Part shown: positions 41,918 to 50,426 of the stretch, one piece after another
Numbering within the stretch: the stretch's first letter is position 1
How the letters are laid out: each line of letters opens with the position of its first letter
From: Lysobacter enzymogenes
GTDB lineage: Bacteria > Pseudomonadota > Gammaproteobacteria > Xanthomonadales > Xanthomonadaceae
Direction: 5' to 3'
Assembly (NCBI RefSeq): GCF_023617245.1
Contig: NZ_CP067396.1
Span: forward strand, 2,418,001-2,482,000
Length of the DNA stretch: 64,000 nt
Translations under genes and position numbers: made by a program
The notes under the pieces: model-generated
The model's input: the letters and a program-made list of their open reading frames with translations, nothing else
What the model was told of the DNA's origin: nothing
The model's database searches: none

Positions 41918-42108
41918 GGCCTGCCCGGGCGCGCCGCGCGCCCGTCCGCGACCGGCGGCGCCGCCCCGGCTGTGATCGCCGCCCCGACGTGGTTAAACTC
42001 CCGTCACGGTTGGCCTTAGGGGGAGCCAAAGGCCGGACGTCCCAGTAAATCCGCGCGCCCCGGGTCGCTTCCGCCCGCCGGGCGCGGTCGCGTTAGGAAA
42101 ACCGACCC

Positions 42109-43299
42109 ATGCGTTTGTCCGTGTCGCCCCTGCTTCTCGCGCTCGCCGCGCTGGCCCTGCCCGCGCTGGCCGCGCCGCCGCGCAACAACGCGCCGGTCGT
42201 CGCCAGCGCCGCCGAACTGGCGGTGTACGTGCCGCCGTCGATGCTGACGTCGAACACCTACCTGCCGCGCATCAACATGTGGGTGGAGCCGGGCAAGGCC
42301 CTGGGCGACGCGCTGGATGAGGTCGGGCGCCGCTATTTCCCGGCCCTGCACGTGGTTCCGGCGGGCAAGGACGAGCGCTACGGCCTGCTGCTGGACCTGG
42401 CGCCGAAGTGGTCGACCGAAGGCGGCAAGCTGACCCTGACCGTTGCGTACGACGTCTACGGCGCCGACGGCAAGAAGCTCAACAGCGGCGCCGCCGAGCA
42501 GAGCACCGCGCTGAAGTACGGCAATTTCGGCGCCAGCGCCCAGGTCGTGACCCGGCAAGCGGTGCAGCAGGTGATGGCGCAGGTGCAGGGCGCGTTGCAG
42601 CCCGACCCGGTCAAGTTCCCGGCCACCGGCGCGACCGCGAAGATCGACCTGACCGCGTTGGTCGACCGCAGCAAGCCGCTGCGCACCGGCACCGCGTTCT
42701 TCGTCAACAAGGACGGCCAGCTGCTGACCGCCGCGCACGTGGCGCGCAACTGCGTGGCGATGGAAGCGCACCAGGACGGCGCGACTTTCCCGGTCAAGGC
42801 GCGCGCGGCCAGCGACCTGCTCGACGTCGCCGTGCTCGATTCGGGCAAGCCGCGCGCCGCGGCGCTGGCGTTGCGCCAGGGTCAGGCGATCGAGCTGGGC
42901 GAGTCGATCACCAGCGTCGGCTATCCGCTCAAGGGCGTGCTCGGCGACTCGCCGAACGTCACCCGCGGCAACGTCAGCGCCAGCCGCGGGCCGCGCGGTT
43001 CGATGGGCATGTTCCAGTTTTCCGCGCCGATCCAGCCCGGCAACAGCGGCGGACCGATCGTGTCCGACAACGGCGAACTGCTCGGCGTGGCGGTCAGCAC
43101 GCTCAACGCCGAGAGCATGGCCAAGCTCGGGCTGATTCCGCAGAACGTCAACTTCGCCCTCGACGGGCGCTACGTGGCGATGTTCCTGCAACGCGAGAAG
43201 GTGCCGTTCGAGACCTTGCGCGCGCAGGGCGCGGGCAGCATGCAGACGGCCAATCAGGCCGCGCTGTCGAACACCGTCCAGCTCAACTGCTACCAGTAA
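42109..43299 (+). CDS. Exported trypsin-like serine protease
   Basis: A 396-residue precursor. A signal peptide ends ALPALAA (about 22). The N-terminal 170 residues are a separate domain with predicted beta strands (LTVAYDVYGADGKKL). Residues about 185-370 are a chymotrypsin-fold protease with the catalytic triad His in LLTAAHVARNC, Asp in LLDVAVLDS and Ser in QPGNSGGPIV. There is no PDZ domain, so it is not a normal DegP/DegS. Target unknown. Its C-terminal NTVQLNCYQ contains a late Cys. The next gene starts nine bases after its stop and is probably in the same operon. Confidence 0.88.
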   Translation: MRLSVSPLLLALAALALPALAAPPRNNAPVVASAAELAVYVPPSMLTSNTYLPRINMWVEPGKALGDALDEVGRRYFPALHVVPAGKDERYGLLLDLAPKWSTEGGKLTLTVAYDVYGADGKKLNSGAAEQSTALKYGNFGASAQVVTRQAVQQVMAQVQGALQPDPVKFPATGATAKIDLTALVDRSKPLRTGTAFFVNKDGQLLTAAHVARNCVAMEAHQDGATFPVKARAASDLLDVAVLDSGKPRAAALALRQGQAIELGESITSVGYPLKGVLGDSPNVTRGNVSASRGPRGSMGMFQFSAPIQPGNSGGPIVSDNGELLGVAVSTLNAESMAKLGLIPQNVNFALDGRYVAMFLQREKVPFETLRAQGAGSMQTANQAALSNTVQLNCYQ

Positions 43300-43308
43300 G
43301 GGGCCGCC

Positions 43309-44100
43309 ATGATCCGTGCTTTCATGATCCGCGCTTGCATGATCCGCGCTTGCATGACCCGTGTTCCGTTGCTTGCTCTGTCCTTGCTGGCGCCGCTGGG
43401 CGCCGGCGCGTACGAACCGGCGCGCACGCCGATCCAGGCGCCGGTGCCCGCGCCGGCGGCGTCCGCCGCGGTTTCGGTGCCGTCCGCCGCGGCCGCGCCT
43501 GCGCCGGCCACGGTCGCCGCGCCCGCGCCCGCGCCTGTTGCGTCCGTGCCGGCCGCGCCTGCGTCTTCGGCGCCTGCGCCCGTCGCGACGGCGCCGACCG
43601 TCGTCGCATCCAAGGCCGTCGCCTTGCCGCCGATGCGTTTCCTCGCCTCGGTCGCCGAGGAAGAGATCTACACCGGGCTCAAGTCCGATCCGAACTTCGC
43701 CGCGCTCGACAAGGAACTGGTCGGCAGCCCGTTGTCGCTGATGGTCACCCACACCTTACGTCCGACCGCCGGCGGCATGGCCGCGGGCCTGCTCAGCGCG
43801 GTGCTGGCCGGCAGTACGCTGGGCCTGATTCCGATGGTCAGCAGCGAGCGGCTGGTGATCAAGTACGACGTCATGCTCAACGGCCGTCCGTTGACCGGCT
43901 ACACGTTCGAACGCACCGCGACCCGCGCGCAGAACCTGTGGGCGGTGGACGCCGGCGGCTTGGGCAAGGCGGGCATGGAATGGGTCAAGTCGACCGTGCC
44001 GGACGCCGCGGCCAAGATCGCCAAGGATCCGGCGGTGCTGGCGCTGCGCCAGGAAATGGATTTCTACTTCCCGCCGGAAACCGTCGCCGCGCGCAAGTGA
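43309..44100 (+). CDS. Exported Ala/Pro-rich protein of unknown function
   Basis: 263 residues from the first ATG. The first 60 bases are four copies of a 15-base unit, each beginning with ATG (43309, 43324, 43339, 43354), coding MIRAF, MIRAC, MIRAC and MTRVP. The last ATG gives a normal signal peptide (LLALSLLAPLGAGA). An Ala/Pro-rich linker (about 35-105) is followed by a folded region with a hydrophobic glycine stretch (GLLSAVLAGSTLGLIPM) and a YDVMLNGRPLTGY strand pair reminiscent of the domain in the upstream protease. I recognise no family. The context suggests cooperation with the protease. Confidence 0.7.
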   Translation: MIRAFMIRACMIRACMTRVPLLALSLLAPLGAGAYEPARTPIQAPVPAPAASAAVSVPSAAAAPAPATVAAPAPAPVASVPAAPASSAPAPVATAPTVVASKAVALPPMRFLASVAEEEIYTGLKSDPNFAALDKELVGSPLSLMVTHTLRPTAGGMAAGLLSAVLAGSTLGLIPMVSSERLVIKYDVMLNGRPLTGYTFERTATRAQNLWAVDAGGLGKAGMEWVKSTVPDAAAKIAKDPAVLALRQEMDFYFPPETVAARK

Positions 44101-44179
44101 ATGCGGCGGGGCAGGGCGCGGCGACCGTCGCGCTCTGCCTCGTCCGGCGTCGCGCGGCGATCGCCGCGCAACGCGCGCT

Positions 44180-45043
44180 TCAGCGCTCCAGCCCCGCGCT
44201 CAACGGCTGCGGCTGCAAGAGCGTCGCGCCGGCCTGCGCCGGCGTCGGCTCGCGATCCAGCCCGGCGACCGCCAGCGCCCATTCGCCGGCTCGAGCGACG
44301 ATCTCGCCGAGCGTCTCTTCGCCGGCCATGAGCTTGGCGCCGGTTTCCACCGGCCCCTCGCAGCGGTACAGCGCAAGCCCGCGCTTGACCTTGCCGAGGA
44401 AGTGGGTGCGGGCGACGATTTCCTGGCCCGGATAACAGCCTTTCTTGACGCTGTAGCCGCGCAACCGGTCCAGCGACAACTGCTGCGGCGTCCATTGCCC
44501 GGCCTGCGACGCCGGCAGCCGCGGCAGGCCGTGGCGCAGGTCGGCCTCGGCCCAGCGCTCGGCGAGATCGGCATCGGCCGCAGCCGCGCGCCCGGTCGCC
44601 ACGATGCGCAAAGTCCGCGCGCCGCCGTCGCCGCTGAGGTCGATCTCCACGCTGTCGTCGCCATCGCCGTCGATAACCGCGCCCGCAGCGCGCTCCGGCG
44701 CGCCGAAACGGCCTTCGATCACTTGGTCTTCACGCGCGCCGATCGCGACCTTGCTGCGGAACACGAAGCGCTTGAGCGCCTCGACCAGCGCATCGGCGTC
44801 GGCATCGGGCACGACCAGCCAGATGCGCTGTTCGGACAGGCGCAGCAGCGCGAACAGGGCCACGGCGCGGCCTTTGGGCGTCAGCCAGCCGCTCCACTGC
44901 CAGTGGCCGTCGGCCAAGCCCTTGACGTCGTTCATGAATTGCGCCTGGGCGAAAGCCGCGGCGTCGCGGCCCTCCAGAGCGATGAGTCGTTGACCGGGCA
45001 GGGCGAAGGCCTGTCCGGGCAAGGCGTGCGGGTTGTCAGGCAT
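44180..45043 (-). CDS. ygfZ: YgfZ/GcvT folate-binding iron-sulfur assembly protein
   Basis: A 287-residue protein of the YgfZ/IBA57 family, which helps assemble or repair certain Fe-S clusters using a tetrahydrofolate cofactor. The signature KGCYPGQEIVART (about 200-212, with the functional Cys) is intact. The N-terminal GcvT-like part has LEGRDAAAFAQAQFMNDV. It is cytosolic. Its start is only 30 bp from the divergent SdhAF4-like gene, so the two control regions must overlap. Succinate dehydrogenase, next door, needs three Fe-S clusters, which makes the location meaningful, though YgfZ also serves other enzymes. Confidence 0.93.
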   Translation of the reverse strand: MPDNPHALPGQAFALPGQRLIALEGRDAAAFAQAQFMNDVKGLADGHWQWSGWLTPKGRAVALFALLRLSEQRIWLVVPDADADALVEALKRFVFRSKVAIGAREDQVIEGRFGAPERAAGAVIDGDGDDSVEIDLSGDGGARTLRIVATGRAAAADADLAERWAEADLRHGLPRLPASQAGQWTPQQLSLDRLRGYSVKKGCYPGQEIVARTHFLGKVKRGLALYRCEGPVETGAKLMAGEETLGEIVARAGEWALAVAGLDREPTPAQAGATLLQPQPLSAGLER

Positions 45044-45073
45044 GGGGGCCGGGAATTAATATTTAACGCTGTG

Positions 45074-45301
45074 ATGATAGGCGAAACCACCCCGGAAGCA
45101 CGTTCGGACGACGCGTCCGAGATCCCGGCGACCCCCGTGTCCGGCGCGGCCGAGACGGGAGGCGCATCGCCTTCCGCCAAGGACGCTCCGGTTGAGCCCG
45201 CTGCGCAAGCGCAGCCGCCCAAGGAGCACGGTGGTCGCGACGGTCTCGAACCGACCCGCTACGGCGACTGGGAAAAGAACGGACGCTGCATCGATTTCTA
45301 G
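45074..45301 (+). CDS. Succinate dehydrogenase assembly factor 4 (DUF1674)
   Basis: 75 residues: a low-complexity acidic, Ala/Pro-rich first half followed by the conserved DUF1674 ending GGRDGLEPTRYGDWEKNG and RCIDF. In eukaryotes SDHAF4 binds the flavinated SdhA subunit before it joins SdhB and protects it from side reactions; bacterial DUF1674 proteins are homologous. The 114-bp gap to sdhC and the same strand put it in the sdh operon. ATG 45074 and GTG 45071 are both possible; no ribosome site is visible, and an AT-rich TATTTAA lies just upstream. Confidence 0.9.
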   Translation: MIGETTPEARSDDASEIPATPVSGAAETGGASPSAKDAPVEPAAQAQPPKEHGGRDGLEPTRYGDWEKNGRCIDF

Positions 45302-45415
45302 CCGATCGGTCCGCGTCGTTCGCTTTTCAAGCACCGTCCCAAACCCCCACACCGGCGTGCCCGCACGCTTCCCCGCCACGCGGCGCCGCCGCCCAGCCGA
45401 GATTGCCATACCCTC

Positions 45416-45811
45416 ATGGCGAACCGCGAACGACCTTTGTCGCCACACCTGCAGGTTTACCGCTGGCAGGTACAGATGGCGACCTCGATCCTGCACCGCG
45501 CGACCGGTGTCATCCTCTCCATCGGCGCCCTGCTGATCGCCTGGGCGCTGACCGCCCTGGCCGCGGGGCCCGACGCCTGGGCGAGCTTCATCGCCTGCGC
45601 GCGCTCGCCGCTGGGCTTCCTGATCCTGTTCGGCTGGACCTGGGCCTTCGCCTATCACCTGCTCAACGGCATCCGCCACCTGGTCCAGGACGCCGGCTTC
45701 GGCTTCAAGGTCCAGACCTTCATCCGCAGCAGCTGGACCAGCGTCATCGGCAGCCTCGTGCTGACCGCGCTGATCTGGATCGTCGCCATGATGTCGCGAG
45801 GTGGCGCATGA
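45416..45811 (+). CDS. sdhC: Succinate dehydrogenase cytochrome b556 subunit
   Basis: 131 residues with three membrane helices, one of two anchor subunits of complex II. Motifs include RPLSPHLQVYRWQ at the start, SILHRATGV (quinone site Ser/Arg and haem region) and FAYHLLNGIRHLVQD. The stop overlaps the sdhD start by four bases (ATGA). Confidence 0.95.
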   Translation: MANRERPLSPHLQVYRWQVQMATSILHRATGVILSIGALLIAWALTALAAGPDAWASFIACARSPLGFLILFGWTWAFAYHLLNGIRHLVQDAGFGFKVQTFIRSSWTSVIGSLVLTALIWIVAMMSRGGA

Positions 45812-46206
45812 GCATCTTCAGCCAGAAGGAAGCGCGTACCGCGCTCAAGTCCGCGCGCGGCCTGGGCTCGGCCCAGTACGGCACCCACCACTTCGTGGTC
45901 CAGCGGGTCACCGCGATCGCGCTGATCTTCCTGAGCCTGTACACCATCGGCCTGATCGTGTCGTGGATCGGCGGCGACTACGCCAGCGTCCGCGCCAGCG
46001 TCGCCGACCCGTGCAACGCGGTGCTGTTGAGCGCGTTCGTGATCGCGATGTTCTGGCACGCGCGGCTCGGCCTGCAGGTGATCGTCGAGGACTACGTCCA
46101 CGCCCCGCTGTTGGCGATGGCCTCGCAGATCGCCATCGTTTTCGTTTGCGCACTCGCGGCCCTGGCCAGCGTGCTCGCCATCATCCGCATCGCGCTGGGA
46201 GCCTGA
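45808..46206 (+). CDS. sdhD: Succinate dehydrogenase membrane anchor subunit
   Basis: 132 residues with three membrane helices. It carries the haem/quinone-side HARLGLQVIVEDYVHAP motif (about 87-103), and GTHHFVVQRVTAIAL precedes helix one. It completes the anchor with SdhC. The start at 45808 overlaps sdhC; sdhA begins with GTG three bases after its stop. Confidence 0.94.
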   Translation: MSIFSQKEARTALKSARGLGSAQYGTHHFVVQRVTAIALIFLSLYTIGLIVSWIGGDYASVRASVADPCNAVLLSAFVIAMFWHARLGLQVIVEDYVHAPLLAMASQIAIVFVCALAALASVLAIIRIALGA

Positions 46207-46209
46207 TCC

Positions 46210-48003
46210 GTGGCCTCTGCCTACAAGATCCAAGAACACAGCTTCGACATGGTCGTGGTCGGCGCCGGCGGCGCCGGCCTGCGCGCCACCTTCGGCCTGG
46301 CCCAGAAGGGCCTGAAGACCGCCTGCATCACCAAGGTGTTCCCGACCCGTTCGCACACCGTGGCGGCGCAGGGCGGCGTGGCCGCGGCGCTGGCCAACAT
46401 GGGCGACGACAACTGGAAGTACCACTTCTACGACACCGTCAAAGGCTCGGACTGGCTCGGCGACCAGGACGCCATCGAGTACATGTGCCGCGAGGCGATT
46501 CCGGCCATCATCGAGCTGGAACACTACGGCGTGCCGTTCTCGCGCACCGACGACGGCAAGATCTACCAGCGTCCGTTCGGCGGCATGACCACCAAGTTCG
46601 GCAAGGGCCCGCCGGCGCAGCGCACCTGCGCCGCCGCCGACCGCACCGGCCACGCGATCCTGCACACCCTGTACCAGCAGTCGCTGGCGCACGACGCGCA
46701 GTTCTTCATCGAATACTTCGCCCTCGACCTGATCATGGACGAGCACGGCGCCTGCCGCGGCGTGCTCGCGCTGGACATGGCCGAAGGCACCCTGCACCTG
46801 TTCAAGGCGCAGGGCACGGTGCTGGCGACCGGCGGCTACGGCCGCGCCTACTTCAGCGCCACCTCGGCCCACACCTGCACCGGCGACGGCGGCGGCATGG
46901 CCCTGCGCGCCGGCCTGGGCATGCAGGACATGGAGTTCGTGCAGTTCCACCCGACCGGCATCTACGGCGCCGGCTGCCTCATCACCGAGGGCGTGCGCGG
47001 CGAAGGCGGCATCCTGCGCAACAGCAGCGGCGAGCGCTTCATGGAGCGCTACGCGCCGAGCGTCAAGGACCTGGCCCCGCGCGACATGGTCAGCCGCGCG
47101 ATGACCATGGAAATCCGCGACGGCCGCGGCGTCGGCGAGCACAAGGACCACATCCTGCTCGACCTGACCCACCTCGGCCCCGAAGTGATCCACAAGAAGC
47201 TGCCGGGCATCGCCGAATCCGCGCGCATCTTCGCCGGCGTCGACGTCGAGAAGCAGCCGATCCCGGTGATCCCGACCGTGCACTACAACATGGGCGGCAT
47301 CCCCACCAACTACCACGGCGAAGTGGTGCAGCTGCGCGACGGCAACCCCGACGCGGTCGTGCCGGGCCTGTACGCGATCGGCGAAGCCGCCTGCGTGTCG
47401 GTGCACGGCGCCAACCGCCTGGGCTCGAACTCGCTGCTCGACCTGGTGGTGTTCGGCCGCGCGGTCGCCAACCGCTGCGCGGAAACCATCACTCCGGACG
47501 CCAAGCAGGCGCCGCTCGCCGCCGACGCCTGCGACATCGCCCTGGCGCGCCTGGACAAGCTGCGCAACGCCAGCGGCAGCACCCCGACTTCGGTCATCCG
47601 CGACAAGATGCAGCGCACCATGCAGGCCGATGCGGCGGTGTTCCGCACCAGCCAGACCCTGGCCGAGGGCGTGGCGAAAATGCGCGACATCCACGCGTCG
47701 TTCGCCGACGTCAAGGTCACCGACCGCTCGATGGTGTGGAACTCGGACCTGATCGAAACCTTCGAGCTGGCCAACCTGCTCGACCAGGCCCTGGTGACCA
47801 TCGTCTCGGCCGAGAACCGCAAGGAATCGCGCGGCGCGCATGCGCACGAGGACTTCCCCGAGCGCGACGACGCGCACTGGCAGAAGCACACGCTGTGCTG
47901 GGTGGACGAGAAGGGCAATACCCGCATCGACTATCGCCCCGTCCACATGCAGCCGATGACGGGGGATGTCGAATCGATCCCGCCGGCCAAGCGCGTCTAC
48001 TGA
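46210..48003 (+). CDS. sdhA: Succinate dehydrogenase flavoprotein subunit
   Basis: 597 residues, the catalytic subunit oxidising succinate to fumarate. The FAD-binding GAGGAGLRA (18-26) is at the start and the His that carries covalent FAD is His49 in RSHTVAAQGG. The substrate and FAD region shows NMGGIPTNYHGEV and HGANRLGSNSLLDL. It begins with GTG (46210), three bases after sdhD. Flavinylation is expected to need SdhE, encoded at 49514. The downstream sdhB is 15 bp away. Confidence 0.97.
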   Translation: MASAYKIQEHSFDMVVVGAGGAGLRATFGLAQKGLKTACITKVFPTRSHTVAAQGGVAAALANMGDDNWKYHFYDTVKGSDWLGDQDAIEYMCREAIPAIIELEHYGVPFSRTDDGKIYQRPFGGMTTKFGKGPPAQRTCAAADRTGHAILHTLYQQSLAHDAQFFIEYFALDLIMDEHGACRGVLALDMAEGTLHLFKAQGTVLATGGYGRAYFSATSAHTCTGDGGGMALRAGLGMQDMEFVQFHPTGIYGAGCLITEGVRGEGGILRNSSGERFMERYAPSVKDLAPRDMVSRAMTMEIRDGRGVGEHKDHILLDLTHLGPEVIHKKLPGIAESARIFAGVDVEKQPIPVIPTVHYNMGGIPTNYHGEVVQLRDGNPDAVVPGLYAIGEAACVSVHGANRLGSNSLLDLVVFGRAVANRCAETITPDAKQAPLAADACDIALARLDKLRNASGSTPTSVIRDKMQRTMQADAAVFRTSQTLAEGVAKMRDIHASFADVKVTDRSMVWNSDLIETFELANLLDQALVTIVSAENRKESRGAHAHEDFPERDDAHWQKHTLCWVDEKGNTRIDYRPVHMQPMTGDVESIPPAKRVY

Positions 48004-48018
48004 TCAGGAGCCGCCGAC

Positions 48019-48807
48019 ATGGCCCAATTCTCACTGCCTAAGAACTCCAAGATCCAGAAGGGCCGCCACTGGGCGACGCCGGGCGCCAAGCAGCCGCGCA
48101 CCTTCAAGGTCTACCGCTGGAACCCCGACGACGGCATGAACCCGCGCGTCGACACCTACGAGGTCGATCTGGCCTCGTGCGGCCCGATGGTTCTGGACGC
48201 GCTGATCAAGATCAAGAACGAGATCGACCCGACCCTGACCTTCCGCCGCTCCTGCCGCGAGGGCATCTGCGGTTCGTGCGCGATGAACATCGACGGCACC
48301 AACACCCTGGCGTGCACCCGCGCCATCGCCGATTGCGGCGACGCCAAGAACGACGTGCCGATCTATCCGCTGCCGCACATGGACGTGGTCAAGGACCTGG
48401 TTCCGGACCTGACCCACTTCTACGCCCAGTACGCGTCGATCCGCCCGTGGCTGCGCACCCAGAGCCCGACCCCGTCGGACCGCGAGCGCCTGCAGTCGCC
48501 GGCCGACCGCGAGAAGCTCGACGGCCTGTACGAGTGCATCCTGTGCGCGTGCTGCTCGACCAGCTGCCCGAGCTACTGGTGGAATGGCGACCGCTACCTC
48601 GGCCCGGCGATCCTGCTGCAGGCCTATCGCTGGATCATCGATTCGCGCGATGAGGACACCGGCGCGCGCCTGGACGATCTGGAAGATCCGTTCAAGCTGT
48701 ATCGCTGCCACACCATCATGAACTGCGCGCGGACCTGCCCGAAGGGCTTGAACCCGGCCCAGGCCATCGGCGAGATCAAGAAGCTGATGCTGCAGCGCCG
48801 GGTCTGA
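48019..48807 (+). CDS. sdhB: Succinate dehydrogenase iron-sulfur subunit
   Basis: 262 residues. All three cluster sites are visible: [2Fe-2S] in SCREGICGSCAMN, [4Fe-4S] in ECILCACCSTSCP and [3Fe-4S] in CHTIMNCARTCPKG. It transfers electrons from FAD to the quinone site. GGAGCCGCC precedes the ATG as a modest ribosome site. A terminator-like hairpin at 48855 follows. Confidence 0.97.
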   Translation: MAQFSLPKNSKIQKGRHWATPGAKQPRTFKVYRWNPDDGMNPRVDTYEVDLASCGPMVLDALIKIKNEIDPTLTFRRSCREGICGSCAMNIDGTNTLACTRAIADCGDAKNDVPIYPLPHMDVVKDLVPDLTHFYAQYASIRPWLRTQSPTPSDRERLQSPADREKLDGLYECILCACCSTSCPSYWWNGDRYLGPAILLQAYRWIIDSRDEDTGARLDDLEDPFKLYRCHTIMNCARTCPKGLNPAQAIGEIKKLMLQRRV

Positions 48808-48854
48808 GGGCTCGGGCCGCAAGCGTTCGAGTCGAGAACAGCGCAGCGTCGCCG

Positions 48855-48889
48855 ACGCCGCCGTCCGCACCGCGGGCGGCGGCGTTTTC
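48855..48889 (+). terminator. Terminator of the sdh operon
   Basis: ACGCCGCCG (48855-48863) pairs with CGGCGGCGT (48877-48885), followed by four T residues. Confidence 0.75.
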
Positions 48890-49037
48890 GTTCGCGCCGT
48901 CGCATCGGCCACAGGTGCAGTGGCGGCCGCGCGCGGTTTGGCGGAGGATGCGCGCTGGCGCTCGCCGGCGATGGGCCGGCGCCGCGCCCCGTTCGCACGC
49001 CGCGCCGCGCGCGGCCTTCCAGGGAGCGCAGCATCCG

Positions 49038-49466
49038 ATGGACACGATGGACACCAAGACGATCTTCCTGCCGGCGTTGGCGATGGCCGTGCTGACCTGC
49101 GTGGTATGGCTGCGCCTGTTCTACGTGCGCATCGGCCAGATGAAGCGCGATCGCATCCATCCGCAATCGGTGGCGACCTCCGCGCAAGCGGTGGCGAAGC
49201 TGACCGAGTCTAGGGCCGCGGACAATTTCCGCAACCTGTTCGAATTGCCGGTGTTGTTCTACCTGGCCCTGGTGGTGGCCGCGCTCAACGGCCTGGCCGA
49301 CACCGCGACGCTGACCCTGGCCTGGCTGTTCGTCGCTTTGCGCATCGCCCACAGCGCGATCCAATGCGGCTACAACAAGGTCATGCATCGCTTCTACGCC
49401 TACGCCGCCGGCGGCCTGGCGCTGTGGCTGCTGTGGGCGCGCATCGGCGTCGGCCTGCTGACGTAA
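49038..49466 (+). CDS. MAPEG family membrane protein
   Basis: 142 residues with four membrane helices. The family mark is RAADNFRNLFELPVLFYLALV (about 57-77), with a later ALRIAHSAIQCGYNK. MAPEG proteins are eicosanoid/glutathione-metabolism relatives; bacterial members are mostly uncharacterised. The gene lies between sdhB and sdhE after the sdh terminator, so it may have its own promoter. The chosen ATG at 49038 follows AGGGAGCGCAGC, a usable ribosome site. A role in succinate dehydrogenase biogenesis is only a positional guess. Confidence 0.85.
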   Translation: MDTMDTKTIFLPALAMAVLTCVVWLRLFYVRIGQMKRDRIHPQSVATSAQAVAKLTESRAADNFRNLFELPVLFYLALVVAALNGLADTATLTLAWLFVALRIAHSAIQCGYNKVMHRFYAYAAGGLALWLLWARIGVGLLT

Positions 49467-49513
49467 CCCGGCCGCGGCTGCCCGCGCGGATTTTGCAATC
49501 GCAGGAGATCTGG

Positions 49514-49786
49514 ATGAGCGACACCCCTTCCGCCGACGAGCGCGACGAGCTCGAACTGCGCCGCCTGCGCTGGCGCTGCCGCCGCGGCATGCGCGAGCTC
49601 GACCAACTGTTCGGGCGCTATCTCGACCGCGCATGGCGCGCATCGTCCGAACACGAGCGCGGAGTTTTCCTACGCCTGCTGGAAACCGAGGACGATAAGC
49701 TCTGGCACTGGTTCATGGGCCATGAGGAAGCGCAGGATGCGCAGTTGCAGGCGTTGGTGGAGAAGATCCGCAACTTGCCGGTCTGA
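49514..49786 (+). CDS. sdhE: FAD assembly factor SdhE
   Basis: A 90-residue small helical protein of the SdhE/SDHAF2 family needed for covalent flavin attachment to SdhA. The signature RRGMRELDQLFGRYL (about 24-38) has the conserved RGxxE. LLETEDDKLWHWFMG (about 55-69) is also typical. The ribosome site AGGAGATC lies before the ATG. It is 706 bp past sdhB, separated by the MAPEG gene. The YgfX-like gene follows. Confidence 0.94.
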   Translation: MSDTPSADERDELELRRLRWRCRRGMRELDQLFGRYLDRAWRASSEHERGVFLRLLETEDDKLWHWFMGHEEAQDAQLQALVEKIRNLPV

Positions 49787-49868
49787 GCCGGCGTCGGCGG
49801 CTGGATCGCAGCCGGCGTTGAGGCCGGCATCGGATCGCGCGCGCGAGGGCGCAAATGCCTGCGATGGC

Positions 49869-50423
49869 ATGACTGCCTGCGATGGCACGGACGCCGCCGC
49901 GGCGGCGATGCGCGTCGCCGCGCGGGTCGGCGGACGGCTGGCCGGATCGCTGCGGTCGCTGCGGTCGGGCCTCGCCCGGGCGTTCGCCTCCGCGCCGCAC
50001 GCAGGACCCGCGCCGGGTTGCGTCGATTGGCGCGCCTCGCGGCTGCTGGCCGCCGCGCTGGCCGCGCTCGGCCTGCTGGCCGGCGTCGCCGCGCTCGCCA
50101 GCGAACTGCCGGCGCATCTGGGCTGGCCCGTGGCCGCGCTGGCGGCGGGGTGGGGCGCGGCCCTGGCCCGGCGCGAACTGCGCCGCCCGCCGCGCCGCCT
50201 GCGCCTGACCGGCGCCCGCGCCTGGTTGGACGATGCGCCGATCGCGCATGCCCGCCTGTACTGGCGCGGGCCGCTGGCGCGGCTGGAGTTCCGCGACGCC
50301 CAGGGCCGCCGCGGGCGCCTGCTGTGGTGGCCCGACAGCCTCGACGCCCACGGCCGGCGTGAACTCCGGCTGGCCGCCGCGGTCGCAATCGATGCGCCCG
50401 CACCGCGTTCGGTGGCACCATGA
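49869..50423 (+). CDS. YgfX-like membrane protein
   Basis: 184 residues from ATG 49869. Two hydrophobic helices (about 57-75 and 80-100) are followed by a beta-rich end with LYWRGPLARLEF and LLWWPDSLDAHGRREL; the WPDSL pattern is typical of YgfX (DUF1434). In E. coli ygfX lies directly after the sdhE homologue ygfY. The pair was once described as toxin-antitoxin CptAB, but SdhE is now understood as a flavin factor. The N-terminus is uncertain: the frame is open from before 49722, a 14-base direct repeat (TGCCTGCGATGGCA at 49856 and 49874) surrounds the first ATG, and 49908 is an alternative. Confidence 0.8.
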   Translation: MTACDGTDAAAAAMRVAARVGGRLAGSLRSLRSGLARAFASAPHAGPAPGCVDWRASRLLAAALAALGLLAGVAALASELPAHLGWPVAALAAGWGAALARRELRRPPRRLRLTGARAWLDDAPIAHARLYWRGPLARLEFRDAQGRRGRLLWWPDSLDAHGRRELRLAAAVAIDAPAPRSVAP

Positions 50424-50426
50424 GCG

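Noticed and set aside
49514..50423. SdhE-YgfX as a CptBA toxin-antitoxin pair
   Set aside because: The adjacent sdhCDAB genes and the intact SdhE motifs fit a flavin assembly role; nothing here supports toxicity.
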